Of a stretch of 64,000 nt of DNA, positions 36,601-45,880 are shown one piece after another. The notes below the pieces were generated by a model. That model was not told the DNA's origin, ran no database searches, and was given only the letters and a program-made list of their open reading frames with translations. Numbering within the stretch: the stretch's first letter is position 1; the number at the start of each line of letters is the position of its first letter. The translations under genes were made by a program, and so were the position numbers. The stretch lies in NCBI GenBank assembly GCA_963722665.1, contig CAVRNW010000039.1, positions 62,001-126,000 of the forward strand, written 5' to 3'. This stretch comes from Site-B1 sp963722665 (GTDB taxonomy: Bacteria > Bacteroidota > Bacteroidia > Flavobacteriales > Flavobacteriaceae).

Positions 36601-38192
36601 TCTTCCCGAATACCATCTAATGGTGGATTGGTTACCTGAGCGAATAATTGTTTAAAATAACTGAATAATAATTGTGGCCTTTCTGACAATACAGCTAAAG
36701 GTGTATCATTACCCATAGATCCAATTGGTTCTTTACTGTTTTTTGCCATTGGCAAAATAATAGTATTAATGTCTTCTTTTGTATATCCAAAGATCGTTTG
36801 CCTTTTGGATAATGACTCTTCATTAAAATGTACCGGGCAATCATTATATGGTATGTCCTTTAGATATAACAGCTTATCACTAAGCCATTTCTTGTAAGGA
36901 TGTTTCTTTACTATTTTTTCCTTTACTTCTTCATCGTTTACTATTCTTCCTTCATTCATATCGACCAAGAACATTTTTCCCGGTTCCAGCCTTCCATGAT
37001 GCTGAATATTTTCCGGAGCTATTTCTATAACACCAGTTTCAGAAGACATGATCACATAGCCATCTTTGGTTACAGAATACCTTGACGGACGCAACCCGTT
37101 TCTATCCAAAACAGCTCCTATATAATTTCCATCAGTAAATGGAATTGATGCAGGACCATCCCAAGGCTCCATGACACATGAATTATATTCATAAAATGCT
37201 TTTTTTGCCTCAGACATCTCCGTATTCTTTTCCCAGGCTTCCGGAACTAGCATCATCATGACTTCCGGCAACGATCGCCCTGTCATTAGGAGTAATTCAA
37301 CTACCATATCCATAGAGGCGGAATCTGATTTTCCTTTTAAAACAATAGGTAAAACACTCCTTATTTCATCGCCAAACAAATCACTTTTCATCAGAGATTC
37401 TCTGGAAGTCATTCTGGATAAATTTCCTCTTAAAGTGTTGATCTCTCCATTGTGACACATATACCTGAAGGGTTGTGCCAGATCCCAGGTTGGAAATGTA
37501 TTGGTCGAAAACCTCTGATGGACCAAAGCCAACCTAGTGACCAGAGTGGGGTCTTTTAAATCTTTATAAAATAATTTAATATCCTGTGGAATGAGAAGTC
37601 CTTTGAAAATAATTGTTTTGGTCGATAAACTTGGTAAATAGAAAAAACTGCTTTCTGATAATTTAGAACCATATATTTCATGTTCTGCTTTCTTACGCGC
37701 TATGAATAATTTCAAATTGAATTTGAAATCATCTTGCTTTTCATCTGATTTGCCAATAAAAATCTGCTTAACGAAAGGTTGTGTATTTGCTGCTATTTCA
37801 CCTAACACAGATATGTCAATTGGAACGTTTCTCCATCCTAGCACAATTAGACCTTGTTCGGTCATATGTTTTTCAAGTACTCCAATACAGTAGGATTGCT
37901 GATTGTCCTTTTTTGGTAAAAACACATTACTTACAGCATATTCACCAAAATCGGGTAACTTAAAACTGCAATTAGCAACAAAAAAGTCATGTGGAATATC
38001 TATTAATATTCCGGCACCGTCTCCGGTTTTGCCATCGGCACTTACCGCTCCTCTATGCTCCAGTTTTTCAAGAATCTCGAGAGCTTTGTGAATTATATCG
38101 TTTGACTTAATACCTTTTAAGCTACAAATAAAACCAGCACCACAATTATCATGTTCAAATTCCGGTAAATACATTCCTTGTTTCCTCAGCAT
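33690..38192 (-). CDS. gltB: Glutamate synthase large subunit
   Basis: A 1500-residue enzyme making two glutamates from glutamine and 2-oxoglutarate. The amidotransferase cysteine is in EFEHDNCGAGFICSL near residue 17, so a propeptide of about 16 residues is expected to be cleaved. The FMN-binding barrel has KPGEGGQLPGPKVNPQIAK and ISGHDGGTGASPLTSLKHAG. The 3Fe-4S cysteines are in CIMMRVCHLNTCPVGIATQ. The C-terminal glycine-rich beta-helix (YGATSGEAYINGKAGERF) is complete. No frame errors occur across 4.5 kb, in contrast to neighbouring regions. Confidence 0.96.
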   Translation of the reverse strand: MLRKQGMYLPEFEHDNCGAGFICSLKGIKSNDIIHKALEILEKLEHRGAVSADGKTGDGAGILIDIPHDFFVANCSFKLPDFGEYAVSNVFLPKKDNQQSYCIGVLEKHMTEQGLIVLGWRNVPIDISVLGEIAANTQPFVKQIFIGKSDEKQDDFKFNLKLFIARKKAEHEIYGSKLSESSFFYLPSLSTKTIIFKGLLIPQDIKLFYKDLKDPTLVTRLALVHQRFSTNTFPTWDLAQPFRYMCHNGEINTLRGNLSRMTSRESLMKSDLFGDEIRSVLPIVLKGKSDSASMDMVVELLLMTGRSLPEVMMMLVPEAWEKNTEMSEAKKAFYEYNSCVMEPWDGPASIPFTDGNYIGAVLDRNGLRPSRYSVTKDGYVIMSSETGVIEIAPENIQHHGRLEPGKMFLVDMNEGRIVNDEEVKEKIVKKHPYKKWLSDKLLYLKDIPYNDCPVHFNEESLSKRQTIFGYTKEDINTIILPMAKNSKEPIGSMGNDTPLAVLSERPQLLFSYFKQLFAQVTNPPLDGIREELITDISLTLGKDSNIFDISAEHCQKLKIENPVISKQDLDKIKSNQKSGFKATTIPILYKIDKGHNGLENALEEMLESVSKAIDEGTNIIILTDRNVDKENAPIPSLLACSYVNSGLQKLGQRSKISIIIESAEPREVHHFAMLFGYGASAINPYMVNEIIEKRVKRNEIEVTSSIEAVKNYNKAVGKGILKVMNKIGISTLNSYRGSQLFECIGINTTVVDKYFPNTATRIQGIGLHEIEKEINKRYSNAYKERSIDGELELEIGGQYRWRRNGEHHLFNPLTVAKLQEAVRTNKPNIYKEYSELVNNQSKQLMTIRGLFEFTNYDPIPIDQVEPWTDIVKRFKTGAMSYGSISKEAHENLAIAMNRIGGKSNSGEGGEDEERFYKDSTGDWKNSSIKQVASGRFGVTSNYLTNASEIQIKMAQGAKPGEGGQLPGPKVNPQIAKTRNSTPYVGLISPPPHHDIYSIEDLSQLIYDLKSANRQARINVKLVSEVGVGTVAAGVAKAKADVILISGHDGGTGASPLTSLKHAGLPWELGLAEAQQTLVMNNLRNRVVLECDGQLKTGRDVAIACLLGAEEFGFATAPLVASGCIMMRVCHLNTCPVGIATQNPELRKKFEGQPEHVVNFMYFIAQELREIMSQLGFRTVNDMVGQVQKLNRFKTIDQYKALGIDLSPILHRVPVSENIKLYNTEVQDHHIEKALDFQVITKAHPAIFRKEKLTLDFKITNEDRAFGAVLSNEISKIYGSQGLPENTLKINFKGSAGQSFGAFATKGLTLVIRGNTNDYIGKGLSGAKLIVKVPEEATIVPEENIIIGNVALYGATSGEAYINGKAGERFCVRNSGAKAVVEGIGDHGCEYMTGGVAVILGEVGRNFGAGMSGGIAFIYDANKTFKRRCNTEGLNLDPVTNKADIKELKQLIENHYNATLSPLAQRILENWEKELPKFIKVLPEEYRQALIRLKRENLIKL

Positions 38193-38640
38193 AATCTTCT
38201 GTTTTAATTTTTTATTAATTAGTTAGTTGACGAATATAATAGCTTCCCTATCAAATATCATAATCTTGAATCCATTATTATGAGTTTGATACTTTTAGGA
38301 TGCTTTTTTTAAATTCTTGGGGAAATTGAAGTGAAAAAATACGAATTATCAAACTAATATCCATTACAATATATATAACAATATGATAAATTCTCTCTCG
38401 ATAATTAAATAAAGCCTTAAAAAGCTTTAAAATAAAATAGTGATAAGAGATATAATATTGATATGTTTTCAATTCTCATTTTTAAATTCATAAAATATAT
38501 CTTTTATAATTTTATACCCCATATTTTTTAGGGTTATAATTATCATTATCGTAAAAATGACGTCTTTTACCCTTTTTTTTAGGTGGTATAAATTCTTTTT
38601 ATATAGTTTAGCGGCTTCAATAACTGATAAACTTAAAATT
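38193..38640. other. Divergent intergenic region between gltB and the porin-glnK-amt module
   Basis: This 448-bp AT-rich gap separates divergently read nitrogen genes and should hold both promoters. A short interrupted symmetry, ACCCCATATTTTTTAGGGTT at 38517-38536, is the only striking pattern. A 64-codon ORF on the minus strand (38278-38472) has atypical composition and no recognisable features; I do not consider it a gene. Confidence 0.5.
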
Positions 38641-39660
38641 ATGAAAAAAATTATTACACTTTCAATGCTTTTTGCAGCAACGGCACTTTTTGCTCAAGAA
38701 GAAGCAACTGAGAAAGAAATTATCTATTAGTGGTAGTGTAGACGCTTACTATCAAACTTATTTAACAGCTCCTGATAATGCAAGCTCCTGCCTTTGGAAC
38801 TGCTTTTGCAGATCAATCAGGTTTTGCATTCGGTATGGGTAACATTATTGCTAGCTACGAAAGTGATAAAGTAGGTGCGGTTCTTGATTTAGTTACTGGA
38901 CCAAGAGGTGCTGGTGCTACTTTCAACACAGATATTGTTGATGGTATCGTAAATCAAGCATATGTTTACTGGAGTGTGTCTGAAGGTACTACTTTAACAT
39001 TTGGTAGATGGAATACTTTTTTAGGCTATGAAGTAATTGCTCCAGCAGCAAACTTTAACTACAGTACCTCTTATTTATTCTCAAGCGGTCCATTTTCTCA
39101 TGTTGGTTTAAAAGCAGATTTTGCTTTATCTGACGATTTTAGCTTAATGTTAGCTATTACCAATCCTTGGGACACAAACAATACTTCTATTTCTGGTGAA
39201 TATGCACTAGGAGCTCAATTAGGATATGCCAGATCAATACTTAAACTTATACTATGATAGTGGCAATAACGGTGGTTTAGGGTTTGAAATTGATTACACA
39301 GGTGGTTTCGATTTATCTGATGATTTCTTCTTAGGAATCAATGCTGCATACAATGATAATGATGGTTCTGGTTTTTATGGAGCTGCTTTATATCCACAGT
39401 TAGCTACTTCTGATAGTTTTTCTCTTGGTTTAAGAGGTGAGTACTTTGCTTTACATGGTGATGGTGATGATTTACCATCTGTATTCGCTGCAACTTTAAC
39501 AGGAAGTTATTCTATAGATAATTTAATTATAAAGCCAGAAGTTAGATTAGATGCTTTAACTAATGCTGATGGTGGTTTTATTGGAAATATCATTGATAGT
39601 GATGGTGTTCCTACTGATAGCTTAGCTGCATTTACTTTAGCTGCAATCTTAACATTCTAA
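38641..39660 (+). CDS. OmpL-like beta-barrel porin (BBP2 family), three +1 frameshifts
   Basis: An outer-membrane barrel of about 338 residues after repair. The signal peptide is KKIITLSMLFAATALFA|Q; then alternating aromatic strands follow, such as SGSVDAYYQT, QAYVYWSVSEGTTLTFGRWN and a final strand AAFTLAAILTF ending in Phe. Extra bases near 38722 (EKEI|SISGS), 38786 (NAS|PAFGT) and 39235 (YAR|QYLNLYYD) break the frame; removal gives 339 codons. It precedes glnK and amt on the same strand, suggesting that it helps ammonium or other nitrogen compounds cross the outer membrane. The transport role is inferred from context. Confidence 0.85.
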
Positions 39661-39693
39661 CATAAATATTCATTCTAACTAAATAAATTAATT

Positions 39694-40033
39694 ATGAAAA
39701 AAATCGAAGCAATAATCAGAAAATCCAAATATGGAGCAGTAAAAGAGGCACTACATGCCGTTGATGTTCAATTTCTTCTCTTACTGGGATGTAACAGGAA
39801 TTGGACACGAAAAGGAAGGTCATGTCTACAGAGGTATTTCCTATAGTACAAGTGATATTCAAAGACGTTTTTTATCCATTGTTGTAAATGATGATTTCGA
39901 GCAGCCGACTATTCAAGCCATACTTAAAGCTGCCATGACTGGTGAAGTTGGTGACGGAAAGATCTTCGTGTCGGATGTCATTGAAAGTTACAGAATTAGA
40001 ACAGGTGAAAAGGGAGGACAAACATTAAAGTAA
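39694..40033 (+). CDS. glnK: PII nitrogen regulatory protein, one +1 frameshift
   Basis: A 112-residue PII protein after removing an extra C at 39769: HAVDV joins NFFSYWDVTGIGHEKEGHVY. It starts KKIEAIIRKSKYGAVKEALH. The T-loop tyrosine region reads HVYRGISYSTSDIQRRFLS, different from the classical RGAEY motif, as in a Bacteroidetes subgroup, so uridylylation is uncertain. ATP-binding GEVGDGKIFVSDV and the C-terminal RIRTGEKGGQTL are intact. It lies directly upstream of amt, which it is expected to plug when nitrogen is plentiful. Confidence 0.88.
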
Positions 40034-40055
40034 ACTAAAACTAACAATTAAAATT

Positions 40056-41296
40056 ATGGAATTATTAACTATAAATAATGTATGGATGATGATCTGTACA
40101 GCACTCGTTTTCTTTATGCACTTAGGATTTGCATTTTTAGAAATTGGGTTAACAAGACAAAAAAACACAATTAACATCCTATTTAAAAATATATTCATCA
40201 TCACTGTTGGATTATTATTGTATGCTTTAGTAGGATTTAATTTAATGTATCCCGGATTTGCGAAGGTTCTTCTGGGTTCTTCGGATTTGCAGGATTTGGG
40301 CTTGAATCGCCTTTAACCGCTGAAGGAACTTTAGACCTTACTTACAGCGAAGGCTATACATACTGGACAGACTTCTTGTTTCAAGGCATGTTTGCAGCTA
40401 CTGCAGCTACAATAGTTTCTGGAGCAGTTGCAGAAAGAATTAAAATTGTTCCTTTTATGGTATTTGTAATATTATATGTTGGAATAATATACCCAATAGC
40501 AGGATCCTGGAAATGGGGAGGTGGATTTTTAGATATGAGAGAAACGCCTTTCTATGATTTCGCAGGTTCTACATTGGTACATTCTGTTGGAGGCTGGGCT
40601 GCATTAGTTGCTGTATACCTTCTAGGATCCAGAATTGGAAAATACGCCGATGGAAAAATTAATGCAATCCCTGGGCATAGTATACCTATGGCAACAGCAG
40701 GTGTATTAATCCTCTGGTTAGGATGGTTTGGATTTAATGGCGGCTCTGTGTTATCTGCAGATCCTGCATTAACTTCTTTGACCTTGGTAACCACATGTTT
40801 AGCTGCTGCAGCTGGTGGAGTTGTTGCATTCTTAGTATCAACAGCAATGTTTAAGAATTTGGATCTTACAATGTTCTTAAATGGAATTTTAGGAGGACTA
40901 GTAGGTATTACTGCAGGTGCAGACCAAATGAGTCCTACTGACGCCATAATTATAGGTGGAATTGCAGGAGCTATAATTGTATTCGCGGTATCTTTAGTTG
41001 ATAGAATACGATTAGATGATCCTGTTGGAGCAATTGCAGTACACTTAATTTGTGGTATTTGGGGAACTCTTGCGGTTGGACTTTTTGGTGCATTGGCAAG
41101 TGGAGCACAATTTGTGAGCCAATTGGTAGGAGTAGCATCTTATGCTGCTATATGTATCATCTCCTCTTTTGTAATTTTATTTATCCTTAAGAAAACTGTT
41201 GGCATCCGAGTTTCTGAAAAAGAAGAAATTGAAGGACTTGATGGATACGAACATGGTATGGATGCATACCCTGACTTTAGAATGAACGAACATTGA
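40056..41296 (+). CDS. amt: Ammonium transporter, one frame break
   Basis: An Amt/Rh channel of about 413 residues. It starts NNVWMMICTALVFFMHLGFA and contains FQGMFAATAATIVSGAVAER, AGSWKWGGGFL, DFAGSTLVHSVGGWAALVAV (conserved His of the pore) and VHLICGIWGTLAVGLFG (second His). The break near 40260 lies in YPGF|EGSSGFFGFAGFG. Here one missing base, or two extra, restores the frame; it is the only break in the window not explained by a single extra base. Regulation by the adjacent GlnK is expected. Confidence 0.9.
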
Positions 41297-41319
41297 TATA
41301 GTTATTTTTTAGTTAGTTG

Positions 41320-41360
41320 AAACCACCTGAAGTATTAATTTACTTTCGGTGGTTTTTTAT
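41320..41360 (+). terminator. Terminator after amt
   Basis: An 8-bp perfect stem AAACCACC / GGTGGTTT encloses a 20-base loop and is followed by TTTATTT, 23 bases after the amt stop. Confidence 0.8.
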
Positions 41361-41406
41361 TTCTAAAATCTTTTAACGTACTTTTTTTTAGTAATAATAT
41401 TATATG

Positions 41407-41414
41407 TACTTTTG
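41407..41414 (+). promoter_or_regulatory. -7 promoter element upstream of the metK leader RNA
   Basis: TACTTTTG matches the TAnnTTTG consensus of Bacteroidota promoters. The -33 region is T-rich but has no clear TTTG. Transcription would begin just before the structured leader. Confidence 0.4.
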
Positions 41415-41432
41415 CTAATATCAAAATAGAGG

Positions 41433-41518
41433 AAAGATTTGACTGATTGCAACCTCAATAAAAAAATGCTAAAGGCAGTACGAAAACTTCCTTACGCAAG
41501 CACTCTCGTCAAATCTTT
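41433..41518 (+). ncRNA. Structured 5' leader of metK, candidate SAM-responsive riboswitch
   Basis: A perfect 11-bp closing helix, AAAGATTTGAC (41433-41443) with GTCAAATCTTT (41508-41518), encloses about 64 bases. Inside are a short TTGC/GCAA pairing (41447-41450, 41496-41499) and a hairpin AAGGcAGT-ACGAAA-ACTtCCTT (41472-41493). The single-stranded core reads CTGATTGCAACC and TGCTAAAGG, which recalls conserved bases of SAM-II (CUGAUU-AACC, GCUAAA--GG) and of the SAM-I P3 region (GCAACC...GCUAA). The topology differs from SAM-II, whose first helix closes before GCUAAA. The element ends 22 bases before the metK ATG. I cannot assign it to a known class. Confidence 0.6.
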
Positions 41519-41540
41519 AAACATAAATAAATTAAAATAT

Positions 41541-42796
41541 ATGGCATATTTATTTACATCAGAAAGTGTTTCAGAAGGACATCCAGATAAAGTAGCAGAT
41601 CAAATTTCTGATGCTTTAATTGATAATTTTTTAGCATTTGATCCCAATTCAAAAGTAGCTTGTGAAACATTAGTAACTACAGGACAAGTTGATTCTGGCT
41701 GGAGAAGTAAAATCTAACACCTATTTAGATGTTCAAAAAATTGCAAGAGATATCATTAATAAAATTGGTTATACTAAAAGTGAATATATGTTTGATGGTA
41801 ATTCTTGTGGTGTATTTTCTGCAATTCATGAACAATCTGAAGATATTAATCAAGGTGTAGATAGAGGTAACAAAGAAGATCAAGGTGCAGGTGATCAAGG
41901 AATGATGTTTGGTTATGCAACTCAATGAAACAGAAAATTATATGCCTTTGGCTTTAGATCTATCACATCGAATTTTAAAAGAATTAGCTGAATTACGAAG
42001 AGAAAATAAAGATATTACTTATTTAAGACCAGATTCTAAAAGTCAGGTAACTATTGAGTATAGTGATGATAATGTACCTCAACGAATTGATGCTATTGTT
42101 GTTTCTACACAACATGATGATTTTGCCGGAGATGACGAAATGCTAGCAAAAATTAGAAAAGATATTGTTGATATTTTAATTCCAAGAGTGATTGCTAAAT
42201 TACCTGAACAAACCAAAGCATTATTTAATGATGATATTACTTATCATATTAACCCAACAGGAAAATTTGTAATTGGTGGACCTCATGGAGATACTGGATT
42301 AACAGGACGAAAAATTATTGTTGATACTTATGGTGGAAAAGGAGCTCATGGAGGTGGTGCTTTTTCTGGAAAAGACCCAAGTAAAGTTGATAGATGTGCA
42401 GCTTATGCAACAAGACATATTGCTAAAAATTTGGTTGCAGCAGGTGTATGTGATGAAATTTTAGTACAAGTATCTTATGCTATTGGTGTTGTAGAACCTA
42501 TGGGTATTTTTGTTGATACTTATGGCACTTGCCCATTTAATATAACTGATGGTGAAATTGCAGAAAAAGTTGCCTCAATTTTTGATATGAGACCATCTGC
42601 AATAGAAAAGCGTTTAAAATTAAGAAAACCTATTTATAGTGAAACTGCAGCTTATGGTCATATGGGACGAGAACCGCAAAAAGTTAGAAAGACTTTCACA
42701 CAACCTTACGGAGAAAGTGTGACAATAGATGTAGATCTTTTTACATGGGAAGAGCTAAATTACGTAGATACCGTTAAAAAAGCCTTTGGTCTGTAA
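41541..42796 (+). CDS. metK: S-adenosylmethionine synthetase, two +1 frameshifts
   Basis: This essential enzyme makes SAM from methionine and ATP. After repair it has 417 residues. It starts AYLFTSESVSEGHPDKVADQ (ATP site), with GAGDQGMMFGYAT and GGPHGDTGLTGRKIIVDTYG, then ARHIAKNLVAAGVCDE-like TRHIAKNLVAAGVCDEI. Extra bases at about 41690 (TGQV|ILAGEV) and 41923 (GYAT|NETENYM) disrupt the frame; 418 codons result on removal. Because the cell cannot live without metK and both sites are trivial, sequence error is the likely cause. The leader RNA upstream suggests feedback by SAM. Confidence 0.95.
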
Positions 42797-42819
42797 ATAT
42801 AAATACATATAAAAACTTA

Positions 42820-42853
42820 AAAAGCCTCATATTCAATTGAATATGAGGCTTTT
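42820..42853. terminator. Bidirectional terminator between metK and the DUF5679 gene
   Basis: A perfect 34-base palindrome, AAAAGCCTCATATTCAA and its complement, with A-tracts and T-tracts on both ends. It serves the convergent genes on both strands. Confidence 0.85.
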
Positions 42854-42872
42854 AATGTTATAAAGGTTTAGG

Positions 42873-43016
42873 TTACGATTTTCCTAAAATACGAAACATA
42901 CCAGTTCCACAAGTTGGACATTTTCCTTTCATTGCTTTTCTGCCATTTTTCATAGTAACTTCAGTAGCATCTTTTATTTCTCTTTTTGCTTTACACTTTA
43001 CGCAATATCCTTCCAT
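42873..43016 (-). CDS. Small zinc-ribbon protein (DUF5679)
   Basis: A 47-residue protein, MEGYCVKCKAKREIKDATEV onward, with two CxxC knuckles (CVKC near the start, CPTC near residues 33-36) and a GMFRILGK end. It matches the DUF5679 pattern, a widespread small zinc-ribbon family of unknown role. It is convergent with metK across a shared terminator and its ATG has an A/T-rich upstream region. Confidence 0.82.
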   Translation of the reverse strand: MEGYCVKCKAKREIKDATEVTMKNGRKAMKGKCPTCGTGMFRILGKS

Positions 43017-43151
43017 AATGTTTTGATTTTTAATTAATTAATGTTTTGTCTGTTTGCAAATGTAACTTTTCTGATCAGGTTAACCAAATATTATTTAAAT
43101 CAGAGGACTATTATTATTAAAAAATAATCCCCAAATTATAAAACGCACAAA

Positions 43152-45848
43152 TCAAATATTATATTTAACACTTAAAACCAAGAAACGTGGTTGCACAAAA
43201 TATTCCTGATTCGTGACAGAAATATTGCTGGTATTGGTTTGATTTAAAAATTTAGTATCTAACAAGTTAGTCGCTCCTAATTTATATTCCCATTTGCTAT
43301 CCTGTTTCTGATAAATTAAAGAAGCATCCCAGAATTGATAGCTGTTAATAGAGCTGTCCTTATCTCTAAAATCATAAAAGCTAAATTCTGTATTGAACAT
43401 AAAATTCTTGAAAATAACAGCGTCAAAATTTATGAAAGGCCTGTGAGTATAAAAGGTTGTTGCCTGGCGACCCTGGTTATTGTCATCTATTGTAAGATTA
43501 TAGCCGATTTCAACATTTGGTGCATCTTTGAAAAACGTACTTATCCTTGATCGGTAGGATTGGGTAAAACTTTTATTGGTACTGACACGATCATTAATAA
43601 ACTGTGTAAATTTTGACCAGGAAAAATTACCACCTAAAGATCCTTTTACTTTTCCGAATCTGCGTTCAAATCGTCCATTAGCACTTATAGATTCATCAGC
43701 AAAGTTCGAGTTAAATGGTGTAGAAGATTGAATAACACCATCAAATACAGCACGATTACGAATCCCATCAATATTTTTAACATAGTTCACAGAACCAAAT
43801 ATATTGGTATAGTTAAACATGTTGAAACTAAAATATGACAGATTAACATTATGAGTTAAGGCATTTTCCAGTTCCCTGTTTCCTAAAAAAATGGAATTAT
43901 AATTGTTAAGCACAAAGCCTTCTGCCAATCTGGTAACATCAGTAAAACTGGTTTGCATACTATAGCGTAGATTTAAGTTTTCACTGGATTTTAGTTGCAG
44001 TCTAATATTAGCATCAGGCAACAGTCTGAAAAAGTTATTGGAATTATCAGTTCCAAATTGTTTGTCTTCAGTTTTATATACATGAGCCGAAAATCCCGGA
44101 GTTAGGGTGAATTTTCCTGATTTAAGGTTATAATGGAACCCAAAATACGTGTCAATAAAAGTGAAATCTATTTCATTGGTGACTGATCCTGAAAGAGGTG
44201 TTGGGTCAAAAATTGATCCATTATCCAGTATTTGAAAAATATTTGAATCAAATTTTTGATTGCTATAAACCAATCCTAAGGTATAATTTAAATTGCTCCT
44301 GGGATTCAAAACGTTCCAATAATTAAGTCGCCCATCAAATTTATTCGACTTAATGCGTTTATCCTGATCTGCATTATAGCCTACCTGATCATCATCAAAT
44401 CCTAAACCAATGGCAGTGTTTTGAAAAGTAGATTTTTGTTCAATAAATGCATTATAGAACGGATCCTCTTCCTGCAATAAATGTTGCGCCTCAAATGAAA
44501 ATATATTGGTATCGTTTAATGTGTAATAATAATTTAAGTTTTGATTGATACTGTATGGTGTCTGGTCTTCAAATTGATCTATCTCACCAAGTATAGAAGA
44601 ATTAAATAGTCGGTTTTGAGTTTGTTTTGATATTCGGCCAAAAACATCATAGTCCAATTGATTATTAGCGTCGGGTTTGTAAACCGTACTAAATTTTAAT
44701 AGCCCAAGATCACTCTTTTGCTGTGTAAAACTGGAGGTTGACTCATCAGGGATGTTTAGTTCTTCATCAGTGTAAACTACACTATTAACTTCCCTAATAT
44801 CTGTCTCGTTCCCCGAATAAATTCCGAATCCACTAATGCTCAAAGCCTTATTAGGTGAATAACTGAAATTGGCAGCTCCAAATTTAATGTCAATTGCTTC
44901 TGCCTGATTATTTCTGGTATTTAAAAAATTTAAACTGTTATTTCCTAAACTTATATTGGTTCCACTACTTTGATTAAAATTTCTGAATCCTCCGGAAAAA
45001 TTAAAATAATCTCTCCTGGTAAAAGCAACTTCACCCGTATTATTAACATCTCCAATAATGTTGATGCTATTCTTGGGACTGTAATAAAATACTTTAGGCT
45101 GAACCTTGTACAGTTCATCATCTGGTGAAGTTCCACCTCCCACCGTAATATCACCAAACCAAAATTTATCTTTCCCTTTTTTAAGCTTTAAATTCAAGGC
45201 AACATTATCCTGATTATTTGTTACACCACTTAACTGACCTATTTCATTGAAATTTCTAAGAACCTGAACCTTATCAACCGCGTCCGATGGGATATTCTTT
45301 GCTGCCAGTTTGGTGTCTCCATCAAAAAAGTCTTTTCCTTCAACCATCACTTTGGTGACCTTCCTTCCTTCAACTTCAATCTCCCCATCATCTGTAATTT
45401 CAACTCCGGGAAGTTTTTCCAGAATATCTTCAAGCTTTTTTTCAGTACCTGTTTTAAAAGAGTCTGCGTTGTAAACAAGTGTGTCTCCTCTAACCGTTAC
45501 AGGCATTTCATAGACCAATTCAACCTCATCCAATGTCGTATCTGACTGAAGCGAAAAGTCTTTTTCTAAATTTTCTTCCAAAGTGGAAATCAATTCTTCG
45601 AAAGGCTTCATACCTATATAGCTTACCTGGATCTTATAATCGGTATTTTTTTCTAAACTTAACTTGTATCTGCCTTGATTATTAGTTATTCCAAAGGATT
45701 CCAAAATATTTGTCTCTCTGTCAATGGCAATTACATTGGCTAGTTCCAAAGGTTGTCCAATACTGTCATTTACGACACCTTCCATCCTGATCTGAGCTAA
45801 TGAAATCTGAGCTGCAAGGAGCAGAATTAAAAATACAATTTGTTTCAT
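43152..45848 (-). CDS. TonB-dependent receptor-like outer-membrane barrel with CarboxypepD_reg-like domain
   Basis: An 898-residue protein with signal peptide (KQIVFLILLLAAQISLA|Q), an N-terminal carboxypeptidase-regulatory-like Ig domain (RMEGVVNDSIGQPLELANVI to about residue 100), a plug domain (LPGVEITDDGEIEVEGRKVT, with VMVEGKDFF) and a long aromatic-rich barrel ending FLVLSVKYNI. There is no clear TonB box. This type ('outer membrane beta-barrel protein') commonly stands next to GLPGLI genes, as here (32-base gap). A role in import or envelope interaction is assumed; no substrate is apparent. Confidence 0.85.
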   Translation of the reverse strand: MKQIVFLILLLAAQISLAQIRMEGVVNDSIGQPLELANVIAIDRETNILESFGITNNQGRYKLSLEKNTDYKIQVSYIGMKPFEELISTLEENLEKDFSLQSDTTLDEVELVYEMPVTVRGDTLVYNADSFKTGTEKKLEDILEKLPGVEITDDGEIEVEGRKVTKVMVEGKDFFDGDTKLAAKNIPSDAVDKVQVLRNFNEIGQLSGVTNNQDNVALNLKLKKGKDKFWFGDITVGGGTSPDDELYKVQPKVFYYSPKNSINIIGDVNNTGEVAFTRRDYFNFSGGFRNFNQSSGTNISLGNNSLNFLNTRNNQAEAIDIKFGAANFSYSPNKALSISGFGIYSGNETDIREVNSVVYTDEELNIPDESTSSFTQQKSDLGLLKFSTVYKPDANNQLDYDVFGRISKQTQNRLFNSSILGEIDQFEDQTPYSINQNLNYYYTLNDTNIFSFEAQHLLQEEDPFYNAFIEQKSTFQNTAIGLGFDDDQVGYNADQDKRIKSNKFDGRLNYWNVLNPRSNLNYTLGLVYSNQKFDSNIFQILDNGSIFDPTPLSGSVTNEIDFTFIDTYFGFHYNLKSGKFTLTPGFSAHVYKTEDKQFGTDNSNNFFRLLPDANIRLQLKSSENLNLRYSMQTSFTDVTRLAEGFVLNNYNSIFLGNRELENALTHNVNLSYFSFNMFNYTNIFGSVNYVKNIDGIRNRAVFDGVIQSSTPFNSNFADESISANGRFERRFGKVKGSLGGNFSWSKFTQFINDRVSTNKSFTQSYRSRISTFFKDAPNVEIGYNLTIDDNNQGRQATTFYTHRPFINFDAVIFKNFMFNTEFSFYDFRDKDSSINSYQFWDASLIYQKQDSKWEYKLGATNLLDTKFLNQTNTSNISVTNQEYFVQPRFLVLSVKYNI

Positions 45849-45880
45849 GGATTTATTTAAGGAATTGATTGTGTAATATA

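Noticed and set aside
38278..38472. 64-codon ORF between gltB and the porin
   Set aside because: Tyr/Ile/His-rich from AT-rich DNA, no recognisable pattern, overlaps the expected promoter region.
41433..41518. Calling the metK leader a SAM-II riboswitch outright
   Set aside because: Core bases are similar but the order of helices differs; not enough to name the class.
41541..42796. Programmed frameshifting in metK
   Set aside because: No slippery sequence, two independent sites, and the same kind of inserted base in many unrelated genes; sequencing error explains all.
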